NCBI GenBank assembly: GCA_020796225.1
Contig: CM036764.1
Location: 24,174,233 to 24,238,232 of the forward strand
Direction of reading: 5' to 3'
DNA length: 64,000 bases
From: Arion vulgaris
Lineage: Eukaryota; Mollusca; Gastropoda; Stylommatophora; Arionidae
Shown: positions 1 through 10,594 of the stretch, in pieces
Layout of the letters: the number at the start of each line of letters is the position of its first letter
How positions within the stretch are numbered: the stretch's first letter is position 1
The notes under the pieces: generated by a model
The model's database searches: none
The model's input: only the letters and a program-made list of their open reading frames with translations
Told to the model about the DNA's origin: nothing
Translations under genes and position numbers: made by a program

Positions 1-169
1 CTTACAATGGCAGCAGCGTGCACATTGTAAATTACTTTACACTGGCAGCCGTGTGCTGAATGTACTCGTAATTAGTCAAGCGTGGCACCAGATCATCGTG
101 GGCTTACTCAGCACAACGAAACGGTCGCACACTTCATGAGGACTGCGGGCTTTTGAGACAACGACATCG

Positions 170-708
170 AGCATGACTATGGAGATCACCGCTGCCTCCA
201 GGGCTCTGTCATGGGTGGCTGAGCAACAGGTTACCCATACGATCATCATATCAGACTCGATGAGTATGTTTCAACTGATTGCATCTGGAAGTATGCGGGT
301 GGAATGGGTGAACAGCATTCGGAGATCACATCTCAAGAAAATGACTTGGCTGTACACGCCTGGACATGCTGGAGTGCGGGGTAACGAGCGTGCTGACTCT
401 CTTGCAAACAGTGCCCCGACTCAAGTGGGCAGAAGCATGGACAGAGCTGATACCATCAATGCGGTACGCTCTCAATTGTGTGACATGGGCGGGTCTCAGA
501 CACTGGAACGAGTTCGAGAATTAGGTGTTAAGTTTGGACATGCCAGACAGTGTCGTCTTCGTGGTGAGAGAGAAGATATAGTAATCAACTTCTCATGGGT
601 ACTGTGAGCAAATGGACTTTGGGATGGCTGCTGCAACGGAGGACAGAGCACGAATGGGAATGCCCAATGTGCCATGACGTCGATCGCATAACATAACATA
701 ACATAACT
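170..708 (+). pseudogene. RNase H C-terminal fragment of a non-LTR retrotransposon (RH-A copy 1)
   Basis: The frame from about 173 reads as the C-terminal half of a LINE-encoded ribonuclease H, the domain that degrades RNA in the RNA-DNA hybrid during reverse transcription. Visible motifs are an early Glu (MEITAASRAL), a DS pair (IISDSMSM) and the signature YTPGHAGVRGNERAD with the last acidic residue. The first catalytic Asp strand of a complete RNase H is missing upstream. A frameshift near 570 moves the protein to another frame, which then reads LGWLLQRRTEHEWECPMC and stops at about 700, ending in a Cys-x2-Cys knuckle. A short ACATA repeat tail follows the stop, as in LINEs that end in short tandem repeats. 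A closely related copy lies at 25341-25879 on the minus strand and lacks this frameshift. It is a dead copy; the family (RNase H of an RT element) is well supported. Confidence 0.75.
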
Positions 709-727
709 CACGTTATCGTCCTGAGTA

Positions 728-885
728 AGACCAGGGACTCGAACAAATGCCGGACAGTAGGTTCGAACCCGAGCTATGAGGCGTCTCACAGCTAGCAGGC
801 CGAGCTACTATCAACTACTCTAGGCAGTCCCCCCAATGCGAAGTAAATGCACTAACCACTAGACTTTCGTGACTATCAAATTTTA
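728..885 (-). mobile_element. tRNA-like SINE head (SINE-8), degraded
   Basis: Read on the minus strand this stretch has a B-box-like GGTTCGAACCT and, upstream, TAGAGTAGTTGATAG and TCTAGTGGTTAG, either of which could be an A box. The spacing suits a tRNA-derived SINE head. No other copy was found in the window, so the call rests on the promoter boxes only. Confidence 0.35.
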
Positions 886-1785
886 CTTTTGTTGTTCCCT
901 AATTACATTAAATATAAACAATTGAGTTTAAATTTGCTTAAAACTTAACCCACACATATATACACCCACACTATTATATTATATATTCTCCACAATAGTA
1001 AATAAACTAGCATGTGCAATTCTTTAAGTATAAAATAAAACTCTTGCGCTGAATAGTCTAATTAAGTGCGGTTTTGATTGCGCACACATCAGATATTATT
1101 AGGTTTTCGTTAGCCATATGACATCACTGTATCTCGTCCTCCCCATTCTCTCTCCCTCTTTCTCTCTATGATGAATTTAGAAAAGGAATTGTGTGCTAGG
1201 TTCTCATCGCACGCAAGTAACTACCTGCCTCCTCCTGTTTCGGTATAAGTCTTGTATTAATTTTCTCGCTTACATCAACAATAAAACATCATAAGTTATT
1301 TATGCAATATTATCGACATTGGTTAAACAATTTAAAAAAATGTGAAATAATGTTTTTAATTAATAAAAAAACGCACATAAAATACTATTTAAAATATAAT
1401 TTACGTGCTATGTAAGTGCAGCACACATAGAATATACGCCCCTGTTGGTGTCCTATATTATAATATGGACTACAATTCCCCAAAGAAATGTTGCAATCAA
1501 TTTTTATAGCCACGATAAAAATAGTATTAAGATTCTAAAATATCAATAATATAGAGACAAATATCGTTTATAGTCAAATAAACCAAATCTTTAACGATGA
1601 ACAATCATACTTGTGACCAGAAACTCGAGGACAAGAAAGACACATAAAATAGCATAGATTTATGAAATAGACAGTACATAAATATGTACAGAGACATATA
1701 CATAAATATGATTGATGAGAAATATCGATTTTGTTAGATAAGATTACATTTTTAACATCGATTAACGAAGAGTTTTGCTTGAGAT
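886..1785. other. AT-rich stretch with no recognised feature
   Basis: No coding frame, repeat unit or transposon end that I could recognise. There is a short pyrimidine-rich tract near 1140-1165. Confidence 0.5.
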
Positions 1786-1786
1786 C

Positions 1787-1940
1787 TTCTTCTTCTCGTT
1801 TGCCAGCTATGAATTCAGGCTTAGTCAGTACGTCCAGCATGGTGCTTCTGGCTGGATTTTGCGTGAAGGCTTCCTTTCCATATCAGTGTCCCTCGCCATT
1901 CAGGCGAGCCTTCTTCAACTTCAGAGGTTGCTTGAGATCG
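1787..1940 (-). mobile_element. Dispersed SINE-like repeat with GAA tail (SINE-7)
   Basis: On the minus strand this matches two other copies at 7722-7882 and 47443-47565. Shared landmarks are an ACCTCTGAAG start, a GGCTCGCCTGAATGGCGAG block, CAGAAGCACCATGCTGGA and GCCTGAATTCATAG, then a run of AAG/GAA. The tail and dispersed copies point to a retroposed SINE. I see no clear tRNA head in it. Confidence 0.55.
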
Positions 1941-2059
1941 ATATCAAGATATCATCATCACCATGTAGCATGTATCGTCGTTCATCTAAAAAAAACACGC
2001 TAGAAATGGCCGTCAGAATGAGATACGGAGATGTGCAATCAGCAAACATCAAGCGGGAA

Positions 2060-2168
2060 GATTGATTGATAGGACCATCATCATTGCACTTCGGTTGTGT
2101 AACCATGCAAGCTCCGATCTCTTTCTTACTCAGGAAGATCTCAGCGGCATTGTACAAACTCTATAGCA
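2060..2168 (-). mobile_element. SINE-1 3' end, truncated
   Basis: On the minus strand this is the 3' part of SINE-1, with TAGAGTTTGTACAATGCCGC, GGAGCTTGCATGG and a terminal ATCAATCAATC tail. It aligns with the 3' ends of copies at 15713, 26825, 31740, 56635, 56960 and 59382. It lacks the tRNA-like head, as expected for a 5'-truncated copy. Confidence 0.65.
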
Positions 2169-2169
2169 C

Positions 2170-2639
2170 CGGTGAGTGTTCACATCAGAAAGAGATGGTA
2201 ACTACGATCAGATAACTTGATGAAGAAATAAAACCAGTTAAAGTATGTTTAAATGGCTGACGTCACAAAACCATCAATAAAGAATTGTTTATAAGTGGTT
2301 ATGCTAGAGCGAATGAAGAACAATAAGAAGATGTCTATCAATAGAATAGCTTCTTATAACAACTGTCCATATAAGAATATCAGCACACTCTAAGTCAGTG
2401 CTGTCCGGCGCAGCAGCAGCGAGCGCCATGGCGCCCATCTTATACATTTTTGGCGTCATATTTCGCTCCTTCGGCATGAACGTTAACTACAATTTCAATT
2501 TTAAAAAAGTAAAGACGCAAAGACAAATATTTTTGTAAGTACAATTTTTTGTTTAATGAAACAAAACAAACAATTGTTTGGTCAAGATAAAGTTTCATCC
2601 TTTGTTAATTTTATTATTGTTACTATAAATATGAATGTA
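2170..2639. other. No recognised feature
   Basis: Mixed sequence with a small GC-rich patch around 2400-2440 (CAG and GCG runs) but no open frame or repeat that I can support. Confidence 0.4.
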
Positions 2640-4170
2640 TTATTTTTATTATTAGATTGAGCATTCTAAATAATAAGTCTCAGTAATTAGATTTGAAAAT
2701 ACATAATAATAAGTCTCAGTAACTAGATTTGAAAATACACAGGGAAAAGACCAAGGTCATGAGAATAAATGCAATAAATGTAAACCAGATTATGTTGGAG
2801 GAAACAGCTCTACAAGATGTAGAATCATACATATACCTTGGTAGCAACATAAACATAGAAGGAGGAACAAACAAAGATGTCAAGATAAGAATACAAAAAG
2901 CAAGGGGAAGCTTTATTGCATTGATTAAAATATGGAAATCAAAGGAGGTAAAACCAAACACAAAGCTGAGAATCTTTCAATCAAATGTGAAGTCAGTGCT
3001 GTTCTATGACTGGGAAACATGGAGGACAACAAATGTGAAGTCAGTGCTGTTCTATGACTGGGAAACATGGAGGACAACAAATGTGAAGTCAGTGCTGTTC
3101 TATGGCTCGGAAACATGGAGGACAGCAAATGTGAAGTCAGTGCTGTTCTATGGCTCGGAAACATGGAGGACAACAAATGTGAAGTCAGTGCTGTTCTATG
3201 GCTCGGAAACATGGAGGACAGTAAATGTGAAGTCAGTGCTGTTCTATGGCTGGGAAACATGGAGGACAACAAATGTGAAGTCAGTGATGTTCTATGGCTC
3301 GGAAACATGGAGGACAGCAAATGTGAAGTCAGTGCTGTTCTATGGCTCGGAAACATGGAGGACAACAAATGTGAAGTCAGTGCTGTTCTATGGCTCGGAA
3401 ACATGGAGGACAACAAATGTGAAGTCAGTGCTGTTCTATGGCTCGGAAACATGGAGGACAACAAATGTGAAGTCAGTCCTGTTCTATGTCTCGGAAACAT
3501 GGAGGACAACAAATGTGAAGTCAGTGCTGTTCTATGGCTCGGAAACATGGAGGACAACAAATGTGAAGTCAGTGCTGTTCTATAGCTCGGAAACATGGAG
3601 GACAACAAATGTGAAGTCAGTGATGTTCTATGGCTCGGAAACATGGAGGACAGCAAATGTGAAGTCAGTGATGTTCTATGGCTCGGAAACATGGAGGACA
3701 GCAAATGTGAAGACAGTGATGTTCTATAGCTCGGAAACATGGAGGACAACAAAAGAAACTACCAGAAAACTACAGACCTTCATATATGGATGTTTACGTG
3801 GAATAGATGGACTGAGATGGTATGATAAGATTACAGACGAGAAACTCAGAGATAGAACGAAGCAGATACCAGTTGAAAAAGAAAAAGAGCGCTGACGATG
3901 GATAGGACACACATTGAGAAGATCGACCGGAAGCATTGCAAGACAGGCAATGTTTTGGAACCCACAGGCAAAGAGGAGTAGGGGAAGGCCTAGACATACC
4001 TGAAGAATAGAGTTGGAGATTGATATGAAAATGATAGGTAAAACATGAAAATCATTTGAAGGGATGGCAGGAGGGAGGAAGAGCTAAAAGAAGTTTGTTG
4101 AAGACCTGTGCTCCATTGGGAGTTGAAAGGTGAAGAAGAAAATTATTATTATTATTATTATTAAAACATT
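2640..4170 (+). pseudogene. RTE-like LINE reverse transcriptase C-terminus with internal tandem array (R-b)
   Basis: The long frame from 2729 to 3895 is the C-terminal part of a LINE reverse transcriptase. It starts with EKTKVMRINAINVNQIM, then YIYLGSNINIEGG and RIQKARGSF, the thumb region after the catalytic domain. The conserved core NVKSVLFYGSETWRTT is repeated 16 times in frame (listed separately), and the original protein then resumes with RKLQTFIYGCLRGIDGLRWY. After the stop at 3893 the family text continues in frame as [20 protein letters not shown] and ends near FVEDLCSIGS. The 3' tail is an ATT repeat at 4141-4165. The 5' end is truncated just downstream of a two-copy 46-bp duplication at 2655-2745. 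The catalytic FADD box is absent, so this is a dead copy. Confidence 0.8.
2984..3751 (+). repeat. 48-bp minisatellite, 16 copies, in frame in a LINE ORF
   Basis: Sixteen tandem units of 48 bp each encode NVKSVLFYGSETWRTT with small changes (DW, GW, VS or SS for GS; T, A or V at the end). Because 48 is a multiple of three and the unit has no stop in several frames, open frames also appear in a second plus frame and on the minus strand. Those are shadows. The unit is a LINE protein motif, so the array grew out of LINE coding sequence. Confidence 0.95.
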
Positions 4171-4174
4171 TGAC

Positions 4175-4815
4175 ATACTGCGACCGCGTCTATCAATCGA
4201 ACCATTAGTCGGATTCTCCCCAATATATCTAAACATTAAACATCTCTTCTCTAAGTGGTTCGTGTACATATTAATTCACATAATTAAATATTCTGCTTCA
4301 AATCCCATGCTTTCTAGAACAGGGTTAAAGTATCGCCAAGCTCACGTTTGCCAATAATGACCCCTAGACAGACACATACACACCGGCACACAAGCCATCT
4401 ATTTATTTATATACATATATCAGCTCTCGTCAACGCCTCTGGCTGTATAAATCCAAAACAACTTTCTATCAAGAACTTTCTAGAGCGCATTTGTTTGTTC
4501 TTTTGTCTTAGTTTCTGCAGCCATTTTGAATAGAAAGTGCATCCAACGTTGGCTTATTACCCTTAAGCTAGTTAGCTCTTGATTTCCTTATACGTTCAAA
4601 CACGACAGAAGACAGAAGTGCTATTATTTACGTCATATATCTTTGTAATAGATTCCAGGAAAGCCCGTAGGATATATAAACACTACATAAATTAACTGTC
4701 ATTCTACAACACCCATCCACAATTTTTCAGAATTGAGTTATAGTTTTTTTTTTAAAACTTTATTTTTTCATAATTTCTGCACACATTTGTACAAGATAAC
4801 TCTATACGCAGACAG
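4175..4815. other. No recognised feature
   Basis: AT-rich sequence after the LINE tail. I see no gene or repeat family. Confidence 0.4.
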
Positions 4816-4821
4816 TGAGAT

Positions 4822-5150
4822 GTATAATCTTTCTGTATGCAGGCACTCAGATGTGTAGACTAAGTCTGTGTAGGCACTCAAATGTGTAGACTAAGTCTGT
4901 GTAGGCACTCAAATGTGTAGATTAAGTCTGTGTAGCCACTCAGATGTGTAGACTAATCTGTGTAGCCACTCAGATGTGTAGACTAAATCTGTGTAGGCAC
5001 TCAAATGTGTAGATTAAGTCTGTGTAGCCACTCAGATGTGTAGACTAAGTCTGCATTCAAGCACTCTGCTGACGTGTAGGCTAAGTCTGTGCAGACACTC
5101 AGATGTATAGACTAAATCTGTGCAATGCACTCATATGTGTAGACTAATGT
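4822..5150. repeat. 31-bp minisatellite, about 10 imperfect copies
   Basis: Units begin like TGTGTAGGCACTCAAATGTG followed by TAGACTAAGTC, with indels that make some units 29-40 bp. The outer copies (4822 and 5040-5150) are more diverged than the middle ones. Confidence 0.85.
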
Positions 5151-5356
5151 TTACGTTTGTGTCTGTTGAGTCTGCAGTGTTCGGTACTAAACTAATTTAG
5201 TGTGTACGTGATGAAGTGAAGACTATTTTACTGACATCTTTGGTATTTGAGCGACATTGACAGACAAATCTTGCACTCTGTGGCGTTCAGACAACTTTTC
5301 CATTCGAGATGTTCTCATTGCAACACTATGTCTATGATCAGCACTCTCTCGCTGTG

Positions 5357-5492
5357 TCTTCTTCTTCTTCTTCTTCGCGTTCGTTCTTTACGACCAATTT
5401 TAATCACTCTTTGTGATATGTCTGATCTTTCCCAAGAACGTGTATACGTTGCACTTTGGTTTGGTAGGGCCCTAAACGCATCTTCTTCTTGC
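5357..5492 (-). mobile_element. SINE-6b 3' fragment
   Basis: The plus strand reads CTTCTTCTTC, then CGTTCGTTCTTTACGACC, GTGATATGTCTGATCTTT and AACGTGTATACGTTGCAC. This is the antisense of the 3' end of the family at 21701-21941 and 32462-32690, so the element lies on the minus strand with a GAA-type tail. The 5' core is missing here. Confidence 0.65.
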
Positions 5493-5623
5493 ATCGTTTT
5501 CAGTCATCGACATGTATCCTTCTAAAGTAGTTAGTGATCAATTGGAGCCTGTGCACATCCAACGTGTTATATAACGTTAGACTTCATATTTTTAAATATG
5601 ATTTGTGCAATCATTATCTGTAG

Positions 5624-5768
5624 TTAACCCCTTCATCCTGCTGAGCCGATACACTGGCTTGGTGTATTTTTTAAGATGCCGGAAAGCCAGTGTACGGACT
5701 AATTTAATACACATTCCCCAAAAAGGTTACGTCCGGAGTTAAAATAAATTACGGAGTGAAAGGGTTCA
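5624..5768. mobile_element. TTAA-type MITE (piggyBac-like), copy 1
   Basis: The left end is TTAACCCCTTCATCCTG and the right end GGAGTGAAAGGGTTCAA, an imperfect terminal inverted repeat next to TTAA/TCAA. Length is about 145 bp. Two more copies (43972-44116 inverted, 53675-53814) share the ends and internal blocks such as TTTAAGATG and GTCCGGAG. A TTAA target with CCCTTT ends is the habit of piggyBac-like elements; with no transposase this is a non-autonomous MITE. Confidence 0.65.
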
Positions 5769-5918
5769 ATTAGAAATATGTCTGATCAACCCCTAGTAAC
5801 AACTGTTATAAGAGAAAGAAGAATGAGATATATTGGGAATACTCTGTAAAGAAATAAGGAAAGAATCACAAAGCATGCACTGAAGTGGGAAACAAAGGGC
5901 TCAAGAAAGACCTGAAAT

Positions 5919-6491
5919 CAGTGGCGGCTCGTGATCATTTTTGTTGGTTAGGTCTGATGAAAATATTCGGAAAAATCATGGTTTTGGGTTAGATTATATT
6001 AAAGGGGTGGCGTCTGTGGTCTAGGGGATAGTGACTCGGTCTACTAACCCCGACGTTCTGAGTTCGAATCACGCTGCGGACAGTTTGGTTGCAAATTGTT
6101 TCGCGTGGATTCTTACAAACAGGACGATGACACCACCCGTTCAGAAAGCAATGGCAAACTACTGAACGTAATAATACCTAGAAAAATCACAAACTGAGTT
6201 AAAAGCTGGGGTTTATTCGCAAAGTCCTGTAAAGGATATGCAATTAACTTTTATATTATAGTAGCTATCATTATTTATCTAATCCGGGAAGTTAATCGCC
6301 TTTCCATCAATATACATCTGTGTGCGACAATGTACGCATAGACAAGTTGACGAGTTGGTACCTACATATTCTAGTAAAGGGTATATGAACAAGTACTTAT
6401 GAACAAATAATTTATAAAATAATTAAAACACCTTACACATTATTTTTGGTAGGGCCCGGACCCACTAACACTTAATGACAAGCCGCCACTG
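5919..6491. mobile_element. hAT-type MITE-1, copy 1, carrying a SINE
   Basis: The ends are CAGTGGCGGCTCGTG and AAGCCGCCACTG in inverted orientation. The flanks are CCTGAAAT at 5911-5918 and CCTGAAAC at 6492-6499, an 8-bp target duplication with one mismatch, which is the hallmark of hAT transposition. Three sister copies of 161-172 bp also carry 8-bp duplications. This copy is 573 bp only because a SINE sits inside it. Confidence 0.85.
6002..6250 (+). mobile_element. tRNA-derived SINE-5 nested in MITE-1
   Basis: An A box (TGGTCTAGGGG, about 6017-6027) and a B box (GAGTTCGAATC, about 6060-6070) sit at tRNA spacing, followed by a body with AGAAAGCAATGGCAAACTAC. Flanking TTATATTA at 5994-6001 and 6251-6258 looks like the target duplication. 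The MITE sequence resumes right after it. Confidence 0.75.
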
Positions 6492-6629
6492 CCTGAAACG
6501 AATTTCACGGACAGAGGCGAGAATATCGCACTCAATTCATTAGAATAGAGGTTGAAAGAGTTGGCCATGACAGAACGTTATGGAGAAATTACTTGCAGGC
6601 AATATGTAATATCACTTTGCAAAAACCTG

Positions 6630-6812
6630 ATGGAAATATAACAAGAAGGGTCCTTGCCGGGAACCCTTGGAATACATGGAGACGAGATTTGGATTCAGAG
6701 ATGAACAATATAAAGAAGAGCTGGAGGAGCTGCAGGAGATAGCTAGAGATAGGAAGACTTGGCATGAGTTGGTTGAGGGTCCCAGTACAGGTTAAAAAGG
6801 CAAAGAGAGAGA
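6630..6812 (+). pseudogene. LINE 3' coding end (R-b-like)
   Basis: One frame reads TRRVLAGNPWNTWRRDLDSE and, after a frameshift, LQEIARDRKTWHELVEG before a stop. This is the usual basic end of an RTE-like ORF (RGRP-x-TWRRDL, then RDR-x-W). A GA repeat follows at about 6806-6822. It directly follows the R-a tail and may be a separate insertion. Confidence 0.6.
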
Positions 6813-6822
6813 GAGAGAGAAT

Positions 6823-7294
6823 ATGTAATATATAACGGTACGAGAGAAATATAATAATAAGAATAAACCATTATCTGTATGCGGTAAAATTAGCATATCT
6901 TTTCAATTATTATGCATAAATTAATGCTGTAGGATGGGAACCTACATAGGCCTGATGCGAAGTGTGTGTGTCATCAGTCACAGGAACCATAAGGAATGCA
7001 CGCCTTTGGATATCTACTTAGAGAGCCTGAACTAAACAATTCTACTGTAGTACCATGAAGTTAGACTAAACTAACAAAAAACTAACAACAACTAATGCCT
7101 AAGTCTCCTTTTATTCAGGTCAGTTGGTTATCATAATTTGAGTATCATCTACACGTGTCATATTTCCTTCCTGGTCGCATATATCTTAATAGAATGTGTT
7201 ATAGCTGCTAGATAGTTTGTATCATCTATTTGTTTCATATTTCCTTCCTGGCCACATATATCTGAATACAATTTGTTATAGTTGTAATGTAAAA
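6823..7294. other. Mostly unrecognised, with a two-copy direct repeat
   Basis: No gene seen. At 7157-7207 and 7236-7287 the same sequence (CATATTTCCTTCCTGG, then CATATATCT) occurs twice, an imperfect tandem duplication of about 78 bp. Confidence 0.5.
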
Positions 7295-7578
7295 AAGTAA
7301 GTAAGTAAAGAAACCCTTTTATACCTCGTGGTATATAGGTCAATACAGTGTTAGTCCTGTATTTTTCATTGACCGTCGGCACACGATGGGTGATGTGGTC
7401 AGCATCACGCCGGCCGCCTTTACTTTCCCAGAACATGTCTGGTACCCAGTTGAGGCTGGGTCGACCTGAGCCGTCGCGGTCGGGAAAAATTACACGCGCA
7501 CTGCGGGAACTGAACCCAGACCACCAGCCTTGAGAAGCGAGTTTACTAACAACTACGCTACCGCGGCTCTCATAGCTG
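7295..7578 (-). mobile_element. tRNA-derived SINE-2, near full length
   Basis: Read on the minus strand the head is GAGCCGCGGTAGCGTAG with an A box (TAGCGTAGTTG) and a B-box-like GGTTCAGTTCC. The body has GGGTACCAGACATG and GGAAAGTAAAGGCGGCC, and the 3' part has a short palindrome, ATACCACGAGGTAT. A second head-body copy is at 15550-15712 and a 3' end at 56505-56595. The open frames across it are chance frames of the GC-rich body. Confidence 0.75.
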
Positions 7579-7721
7579 TAATGTGGTAACTCAAAATTAT
7601 CATAGAACAGTTTAGCGAATGGCAAACACCTTTCTATATGGACTTTGCAGACTCTGTAATGCATTTGGCAGTAGAGGTTGCACACCAATATAGAAAATAC
7701 TGATGTAAGGGAAGACTACAG

Positions 7722-7882
7722 TCAAACTATACCTCTGAAGCCGGAGAAGGCTCGCCTCAATGGCGAGTGACGCTGATGATGTGGAAAGCAATCCTTCAGG
7801 CAAAAATCAGTCAGAAGCACCATACTGGAGCCATGACTACGCCTGAATTCATAGTGGACGAACGAGAAGAAGAAGAGAAACT
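7722..7882 (+). mobile_element. SINE-7, fullest copy, with GAA tail
   Basis: It starts ACCTCTGAAGCCGGAGAAGG, continues through GGCTCGCCTCAATGGCGAG and GCCTGAATTCATAGTGGACG, and ends in GAGAAGAAGAAGAG. Diverged copies lie at 1787-1940 (minus) and 47443-47565 (plus). Confidence 0.6.
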
Positions 7883-7898
7883 ATGAAACAATGGCGAA

Positions 7899-10068
7899 AC
7901 TGTTGTAGTCTTTCATATAGTTCTTCACTGTTGTAGTCTTTCATATAGTTCTTCACTGTTGTAGTCTTTCATATAGTTCCTCACTGTTGTAGTCTTTCAT
8001 ATAGTTCTTCACTGTTGTAGTCTTTCATATAGTTCTTCACTGTTGTAGTCTTTCATATAGTTCTTCACTGTTGTAGTCTTTCATATAGTTCTTCACTGTT
8101 GTAGTCTTTCATATAGTTCTTCACTGTTGTAGTCTTTCATATAGTTCTTCACTGTTGTAGTCTTTCATATAGTTCTTCACTGTTGTAGTCTTTCATATAG
8201 TTCTTCACTGTTGTAGTCTGTCATATAGCTCTTCACTGTTGTAGTCTTTCATATAGTTCTTCACTGTTGTAGTCTTTCATATAGTTCTTCACTGTTGTAG
8301 TCTTTCATATAGTTCTTCACTGTTGTAGTCTTTCATATAGTTCTTCACTGTTGTAGTCTTTCATATAGTTCTTCACTGTTGTAGTCTTTCATATAGTTCT
8401 TCACTGTTGTAGTCTTTCATATAGTTCTTCACTGTTGTAGTCTTTCATATAGTTCTTCACTGTTGTAGTCTTTCATATAGTTCTTTGCTGTTGTAGTCTG
8501 TCATATAGTTTTTCACTGTTGTAGTCTGTCATATAGTTCTTCACTGTTGTAGTCTGTCATATAGTTCTTCACTGTTGTAGTCTGTCATATAGTTCTTCAC
8601 TGTTGTAGTCTGTCATATAGTTCTTCACTGTTGTAGTCTGTCATATAGTTCTTCACTGTTGTAGTCTGTCATATAGTTCTTCACTGTTGTAGTCTGTCAT
8701 ATAGTTCTTCACTGTTGTAGTCTTTCATATAGTTCTTCACTGTTGTAGTCTGTCATATAGTTCTTCACTGTTGTAGTCTGTCATATAGTTCCTCACTGTT
8801 GTAGTCTGTCATATAGTTCTTCACTGTTGTAGTCTGTCATATAGTTCCTCACTGTTGTAGTCTTTCATATAGTTCTTCACTGTTGTAGTCTTTCATATAG
8901 TTCTTCACTGTTGTAGTCTTTCATATAGTTCTTCACTGTTGTAGTCTGTCATATAGTTCTTCGCTGCTGTAGTCTGTCATATAGTTCCTCACTGCTGTAG
9001 TCTGTCATATAGTTTCTCACTGTTGTAGTCTGTCATATAGTTCCTCGCTGTTGTAGTCTGTCATATAGTTTCTCGCTGTTGTAGTCTGTCATATAGTTCC
9101 TCACTGTTGTAGTCTGTCATATAGTTCCTCGCTGTTGTAGTCTGTCATATAGTTCCTCACTGTTGTAGTCTGTCATATAGTTCCTCACTGTTGTAGTCTG
9201 TCATATAGTTCCTCGCTGTTGTAATCTGTCATATAGTTCCTCACTGTTGTAGTCTGTCATATAGTTCCTCGCTGTTGTAGTCTGTCATATAGTTCCTCAC
9301 TGTTGTAGTCTGTCATATAGTTCCTCGCTGTTGTAATCTGTCATATAGTTCCTCACTGTTGTAGTCTGTCATATATTTCTTCACTGTTGTAGTCTGTCAT
9401 ATAGTTCCTCACTGTTGTAGTCTGTCATATAGTTTCTCACTGTTGTAGTCTGTCATATAGTTCCTCACTGTTGTAGTCTGTCATATAGTTTCTCACTGCT
9501 GTAGTCTGTCATATAGTTCCTCACTGTTGTAGTCTGTCATATAGTTCCTCGCTGTTGTAGTCTGTCATATAGTTCCTCACTGTTGTAGTCTTTCATATAT
9601 TTCCTCGCTGTTGTAGTCTGTCATATAGTTCCTCACTGTTGTAGTCTGTCATATAGTTCCTCACTGCTGTAGTCTGTCATATAGTTCCTCACTGTTGTAG
9701 TCTGTCATATAGTTCCTCGCTGTTGTAGTCTGTCATATAGTTCCTCACTGTTGTAGTCTGTCATATATTTCCTCGCTGTTGTAGTCTGTCATATAGTTCC
9801 TCACTGTTGTAGTCTGTCATATAGTTCTTCGCTGCTGTAGTCTGTCATATAGTTCCTCACTGTTGTAGTCTGTCATATAGTTCCTCGCTGTTGTAGTCTG
9901 TCATATAGTTCCTCACTGTTGTAGTCTGTCATATATTTCCTCGCTGTTGTAGTCTGTCATATAGTTCCTCACTGTTGTAGTCTGTCATATAGTTCCTCAC
10001 TGCTGTAGTCTGTCATATAGTTCCTCACTGTTGTAGTCTGTCATATAGTTCCTCACTGTTGTAGTCTG
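7899..10068. repeat. 28-bp satellite array, about 77 copies
   Basis: The unit is CACTGTTGTAGTCTTTCATA followed by TAGTTCTT. Left units carry TCTTTCATA and TTCTTCAC; from about 8480 onward TCTGTCATA prevails, and from about 8940 TTCCTCAC or TTCCTCGC. On the right, variants recur at 112 bp (4 units, GTAATCTGTC at 9221 and 9333) and at 168 bp (6 units, CATATATTT near 9593, 9761 and 9929), so there are local higher-order repeats. No open frame is maintained and I infer no coding role. Confidence 0.95.
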
Positions 10069-10590
10069 ATGTTTGAAATTACATATGAAAAAATTCAAGA
10101 ATAAATAGCGTTGTTTGAGTTTTAGTGGCACCATTTTGTCATTATGCGTCCATTATCCACAAACGATATTTTCTAACTCAGTTTAGGTGGATAAAAATCC
10201 CACTCTGGTGCTTGATTTTGCGTTTATGACTACACGTTCCTCTTTGTAACATGTATTCTTCCTTTTCTTATTGTATCTTTACCACGACAAATATTATCTC
10301 TACATTTATACTACTATTTGCTTCTAATTTTTCAATGTTTTCTTTGTGGTACAAAGTCCTTACATTCCATGTTTCTATTTTCTACTTCTCCTTACCGATT
10401 TCAGGTAGGATGTCTCAGGTTGCGACCTTTCGATAGGGTTTTGGCGCAGTGGGAATTGTGTATTTTTATTCTGGCAAGAAATATGTATCTTCAATGCTGC
10501 TATTTACAGCAGGTACTTGCCTATTTGTGCTACCAGGGCTAAATTCGGACACTTACGGTAAATAAAAGAAAGAGGATTGCAACAACAGAG
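10069..10590. other. No recognised feature
   Basis: Pyrimidine-rich sequence with two short overlapping open frames. They have no recognisable motif and no repeat copy in the window. Confidence 0.4.
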
Positions 10591-10594
10591 ATAA

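Larger units (their letters stand above)
5775..6625 (+). pseudogene. LINE R-a C-terminal tail split by a nested MITE and SINE
   Basis: The left part (5775-5918) reads QPLVTTVIRERRMRYIGNTL and then RITKHALKWETKGSRK. The right part (6492-6625) resumes with KRISRTEARI and ends in RTLWRNYLQAICN. In related copies (32145, 38055, 45425) these parts are continuous, so a hAT-type MITE at 5919-6491 has split the frame and left an 8-bp target duplication. This region is the basic C-terminal tail of a LINE ORF2, downstream of the reverse transcriptase. Stops and frameshifts show it is dead. Confidence 0.75.

Noticed and set aside
2925..3752. 275-codon minus-strand frame of SSMFPSHRTALTSHLL repeats
   Set aside because: Antisense shadow of the 48-bp LINE-derived array.
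6002..6075. Functional tRNA gene
   Set aside because: The boxes belong to a SINE head; there is no closed acceptor stem and no T run at tRNA length.
7899..10068. CRISPR array (28-bp regular repeats)
   Set aside because: Repeats are contiguous with no unique spacers, and the context is eukaryotic.
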